Shown here: positions 7,301 to 8,512 of the stretch, one piece after another
How positions within the stretch are numbered: position 1 is the first letter of the stretch
How the letters are laid out: each line of letters opens with the position of its first letter
Assembly (NCBI GenBank): GCA_017577925.1
Contig: PKQU01000088.1
Location: 1-8,512 of the forward strand
Length of the DNA: 8,512 nt
Source: Bacillota bacterium
GTDB taxonomy: Bacteria > Bacillota > Bacilli > Calditerricolales > Calditerricolaceae
Reading direction: 5' to 3'
Notes under the pieces: generated by a model
The model's database searches: none
What the model was told of the DNA's origin: nothing
The model's input: only the letters and a program-made list of their open reading frames with translations
Made by a program: the position numbers and the translations under genes

Positions 7301-7313
7301 AAGGTTCGCTTTT
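7301..7313 (-). promoter_or_regulatory. PurBox (PurR operator), promoter-distal
   Basis: The minus strand reads AAAAGCGAACCTT, 11 of 13 matches to AWWWCCGAACWWT with an intact CGAAC core. It is inverted relative to the box at 7269-7281; seen from the pur operon, the far box points forward and the near one is reversed, the arrangement found in Bacillus pur control regions. Confidence 0.75.
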
Positions 7314-7404
7314 TTAAGCGGCACCACGCAAGCTGGCGCCGATCCCGGGAACGAATTCCGGAGGGAGAATGAGGCCCCCGGCGGGTACAGACCCGTTCAC
7401 CGTA

Positions 7405-7413
7405 TGGTACAAT
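7405..7413 (+). promoter_or_regulatory. Extended -10 promoter of dck
   Basis: TGGTACAAT fits an extended -10 element (TGn followed by TACAAT at 7408-7413). No good -35 is found at 16-18 bp; the best is GGTACA at 7384-7389. Transcription would begin near 7420, about 40 nt before the dck start codon. Confidence 0.6.
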
Positions 7414-7459
7414 GAATGACGTTTGCGCCAACGCCAACCACGCCGAGGAGGGCGGAACG

Positions 7460-8146
7460 ATGTCCGGCACGCCGCTGCGCCACGCTTACCGCATCCCCGA
7501 TGATGCCATCATTGCCATCGGGGGGACCGTCGGCGTCGGCAAATCGACGCTCACCCGTTGCCTCGCCGCCGCACTGGGCTTCCGTGCGTCCCTGGAAAAG
7601 GCGGACAACCCGTATCTGCCGCGCTTTTACACCGACCAGCGGCGCTGGAGTTTCCACCTGCAGGTCTATTTTCTCGCGGAACGCTTCAAAGAACAAATGC
7701 ACCTGTTCCAATCCGGCGGCGGGGTTGTCCAGGACCGGACTATCTACGAGGATGCCGGCATATTTGCCCGCATGCTGTACGAAAACGGCTTGATGGCTCC
7801 GGAAGATTACCGCACGTACACGCTGCTGGCCGACGCGATGATGATGACACCGTATTTCCCGCACCCGGACGTGCTCATCTACCTGGAAGGTCCGCTGCCG
7901 CTCATCCTCGATCGCGTGGCCCGGCGCGGGCGTCCCGCGGAACGGAATGCCCCGGTGGCGTACTGGGAAGAGCTGTATCGCCGGTATGACGAGTGGATCC
8001 GCACCTTTCGCGCCTGTCCCGTCGTCCGTGTCGACATCCGCGACTACGACGTGGCCGATGCAGCCTCCATCGAGCGCATCGTCGCCCGCATCGCCCCCCA
8101 TCTGCGGCGCACGCCACGCCCCTCCTCGCGCTCCCGCCTGACATGA
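7460..8146 (+). CDS. dck: Deoxyadenosine/deoxycytidine kinase (Dck family)
   Basis: Phosphorylates deoxyadenosine and deoxycytidine to their monophosphates in deoxynucleoside salvage. The protein has 228 residues. It shows a P-loop GTVGVGKST (22-30), LEKADNPYLPRFY (45-57, with the catalytic-type Glu46), RWSFHLQVYFLAERFKEQ (62-79), QDRTIYEDAGIFA (91-103, containing the DR motif), MTPYFPHPDVLIYLEG (129-144) and an arginine-rich lid RVARRGRPAER (152-162). These blocks closely resemble Bacillus subtilis Dck (YaaG); the paralogous deoxyguanosine kinase Dgk is the alternative, but the FPHPDVLIYLEG and ERWSFHLQ-like stretches favour Dck. The start at ATG 7460 has GAGGAGGG 8 nt upstream. An earlier in-frame ATG at 7412 lies in the predicted -10 element and is rejected. 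The last 12 or so residues are a basic Ser/Arg-rich tail. Divergent from the pur operon; a PurBox lies about 100 bp upstream of its promoter. Confidence 0.93.
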   Translation: MSGTPLRHAYRIPDDAIIAIGGTVGVGKSTLTRCLAAALGFRASLEKADNPYLPRFYTDQRRWSFHLQVYFLAERFKEQMHLFQSGGGVVQDRTIYEDAGIFARMLYENGLMAPEDYRTYTLLADAMMMTPYFPHPDVLIYLEGPLPLILDRVARRGRPAERNAPVAYWEELYRRYDEWIRTFRACPVVRVDIRDYDVADAASIERIVARIAPHLRRTPRPSSRSRLT

Positions 8147-8179
8147 ACGCCGGGAATCCGTCCGGCGAAATGGAGACAA

Positions 8180-8213
8180 AGGGTCCTGGCCGCCGCCATG
8201 CGACCAGGACCCT
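8180..8213 (+). terminator. Possible dck terminator hairpin
   Basis: Positions 8180-8189 (AGGGTCCTGG) pair perfectly with 8204-8213 (CCAGGACCCT), a 10-bp stem with a 14-nt loop, 34 nt after the dck stop. The following sequence (CAATGCATCTTTC) has only a poor T-run, so ending of transcription here is plausible but not certain. It could act for both strands as it lies between convergent transcription units. Confidence 0.5.
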
Positions 8214-8272
8214 CAATGCATCTTTCAACCTGCTTTGGCCAGCGGGAGAACCCCAGCGGCCGGCAGAAGGCC

Positions 8273-8310
8273 AAAAGGCAAAACCCCACTGCCCAACGTG
8301 AGCAGTGGGG
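8273..8310 (-). terminator. Intrinsic terminator of the rRNA/tRNA operon
   Basis: Read on the minus strand, a perfect 9-bp stem CCCCACTGC / GCAGTGGGG (8302-8310 with 8284-8292) with a 9-nt loop is followed by TTTTGCCTTTT (8273-8283). It lies 17 nt after the tRNA-Leu 3' end, the right place to end the operon. The T-run is interrupted by GCC. Confidence 0.75.
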
Positions 8311-8326
8311 AAGCGCTCTATATGTA

Positions 8327-8414
8327 TGGTGCGGGAGAGAGGACTTGAACCTCCACGGCCTCAACGGCCACTAGATCCTGAGTCTAGCGCGTCTGCCAAT
8401 TCCGCCACTCCCGC
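8327..8414 (-). tRNA. tRNA-Leu (anticodon CAG)
   Basis: An 88-nt gene with encoded CCA (8327-8329). The acceptor stem is GCGGGAG (8408-8414) with CTCCCGC (8331-8337), with A73 as discriminator at 8330, as usual for leucine. The anticodon stem CTAGA/TCTAG closes the loop CTCAGGA, giving CAG (8378-8380), which reads CUG, the codon expected to be abundant in a high-GC genome. The long variable arm (around GGCCGTTGAGGCC) makes it a class II tRNA, consistent with Leu. The T-arm reads GGAGGTTCAAGTCCTCT. It follows the 23S gene in the same direction and is probably part of that transcript. Confidence 0.97.
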
Positions 8415-8426
8415 TCGATGAAGGAA

Positions 8427-8440
8427 AGGGTTTGCACCCT
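8427..8440 (-). other. Small GNRA-loop hairpin in the 23S-tRNA spacer
   Basis: On the minus strand AGGGT GCAA ACCCT forms a 5-bp stem closed by a GNRA-type GCAA tetraloop, preceded by GGTTTTC. Similar GTTTTGA-plus-hairpin elements occur in the rRNA spacers of Bacilli and are thought to mark processing sites; that role is inferred here. Confidence 0.5.
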
Positions 8441-8469
8441 GAAAACCGGACCGCGGGGTGTGGGGAGTG

Positions 8470-8512
8470 GGTTAAGCCCTCGACCGATTCGGACCCGTCG
8501 GCTGAACGCGTT
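8470..8512 (-). rRNA. 23S rRNA, 3' end only
   Basis: The last 43 nt match the 3' end of Bacilli 23S rRNA by eye: the minus strand ends in AATCGGTCGAGGGCTTAACC, where the Bacillus version is AATCGATCGAGGACTTAACC. The terminal CTTAACC is the strand that pairs with GGTTAAG at the 5' end of 23S rRNA. Most of the gene lies beyond the right edge. The exact 3' end is uncertain by a few bases (8465-8470). Confidence 0.88.

Larger units (their letters stand above)
7129..7459. other. Divergent pur/dck control region, 331 bp without a supported gene
   Basis: This region separates purE (minus) from dck (plus). It contains a full sigma-A promoter for pur, two inverted PurBoxes upstream of it, a third PurBox-like sequence in the pur leader, and an extended -10 promoter for dck, each listed separately. 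Two very short reading frames also occur (see findings), but neither has strong support. No guanine or other riboswitch fold was recognised in the pur leader. The stretch is visibly more A+T-rich than the flanking genes, as expected for a control region. Confidence 0.85.

Noticed and set aside
7412..7459. Upstream in-frame ATG for dck
   Set aside because: The ATG overlaps the predicted -10 element, has no ribosome binding site, and the added 16 residues lack homology. ATG 7460 has an excellent site.
8148..8167. Small hairpin CGCCGG/CCGGCG just after the dck stop
   Set aside because: Only 6 bp with an 8-nt loop and no T-run; the hairpin at 8180-8213 is a better terminator candidate.
7397..8179. 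260-codon minus-strand frame
   Set aside because: Antisense to dck, which has a P-loop, DR motif and a good ribosome binding site; the frame also enters the divergent promoter region.
8147..8326. Hidden 5S rRNA or extra tRNA between tRNA-Leu and dck
   Set aside because: No 5S core sequence, no second cloverleaf and no TTCAA-type T-loop could be found; the stretch holds hairpins only.

Overview
The window reads as chromosomal DNA from a high-GC member of the Bacilli, possibly a thermophile. The gene order purE-purK-purB-purC-purS-purQ-purL, the separate small PurS with PurQ and a small-type PurL, two PurR-type operators (PurBoxes) in front of purE, and a Dck-family deoxynucleoside kinase all match Bacillus relatives. 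GC content is clearly high by eye. The genus is not determined; the high GC and the G+C-rich rRNA and tRNA only hint at a thermophilic lineage.

Positions 1-7128 (minus strand) hold seven tightly packed genes of de novo purine synthesis, transcribed toward position 1. PurE and PurK carboxylate AIR to CAIR, PurC adds aspartate to give SAICAR, and PurB releases fumarate to give AICAR (and later splits adenylosuccinate). PurS, PurQ and PurL together form FGAM synthetase, an earlier step. Most junctions overlap or nearly touch. Only purK-purB (92 nt) and purB-purC (83 nt) have real gaps, and the second carries a perfect 12-bp hairpin. purL runs off the left edge with roughly 20-25 residues missing.

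Positions 7129-7459 are the divergent control region. It holds a good sigma-A promoter for the pur operon (TTGACA, 17 bp, TACACT), two inverted PurBoxes directly upstream of it, a third PurBox-like sequence inside the transcribed leader, and an extended -10 promoter for the plus-strand gene dck. No guanine riboswitch is visible in the roughly 100-nt leader.

Positions 7460-8146 (plus) encode a deoxyadenosine/deoxycytidine kinase. It converges on the end of a minus-strand ribosomal RNA operon that enters from the right edge: the last 43 nt of 23S rRNA, a 57-nt spacer region, tRNA-Leu(CAG) and a terminator. No 5S rRNA gene lies between 23S and the tRNA or between the tRNA and dck, which departs from the usual 16S-23S-5S order.

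I see no mobile element, CRISPR array, defence system or clearly new gene system. The window is mainly conserved housekeeping DNA. The points worth a second look are the missing 5S, the three-box arrangement around the pur promoter, and the purB-purC hairpin.
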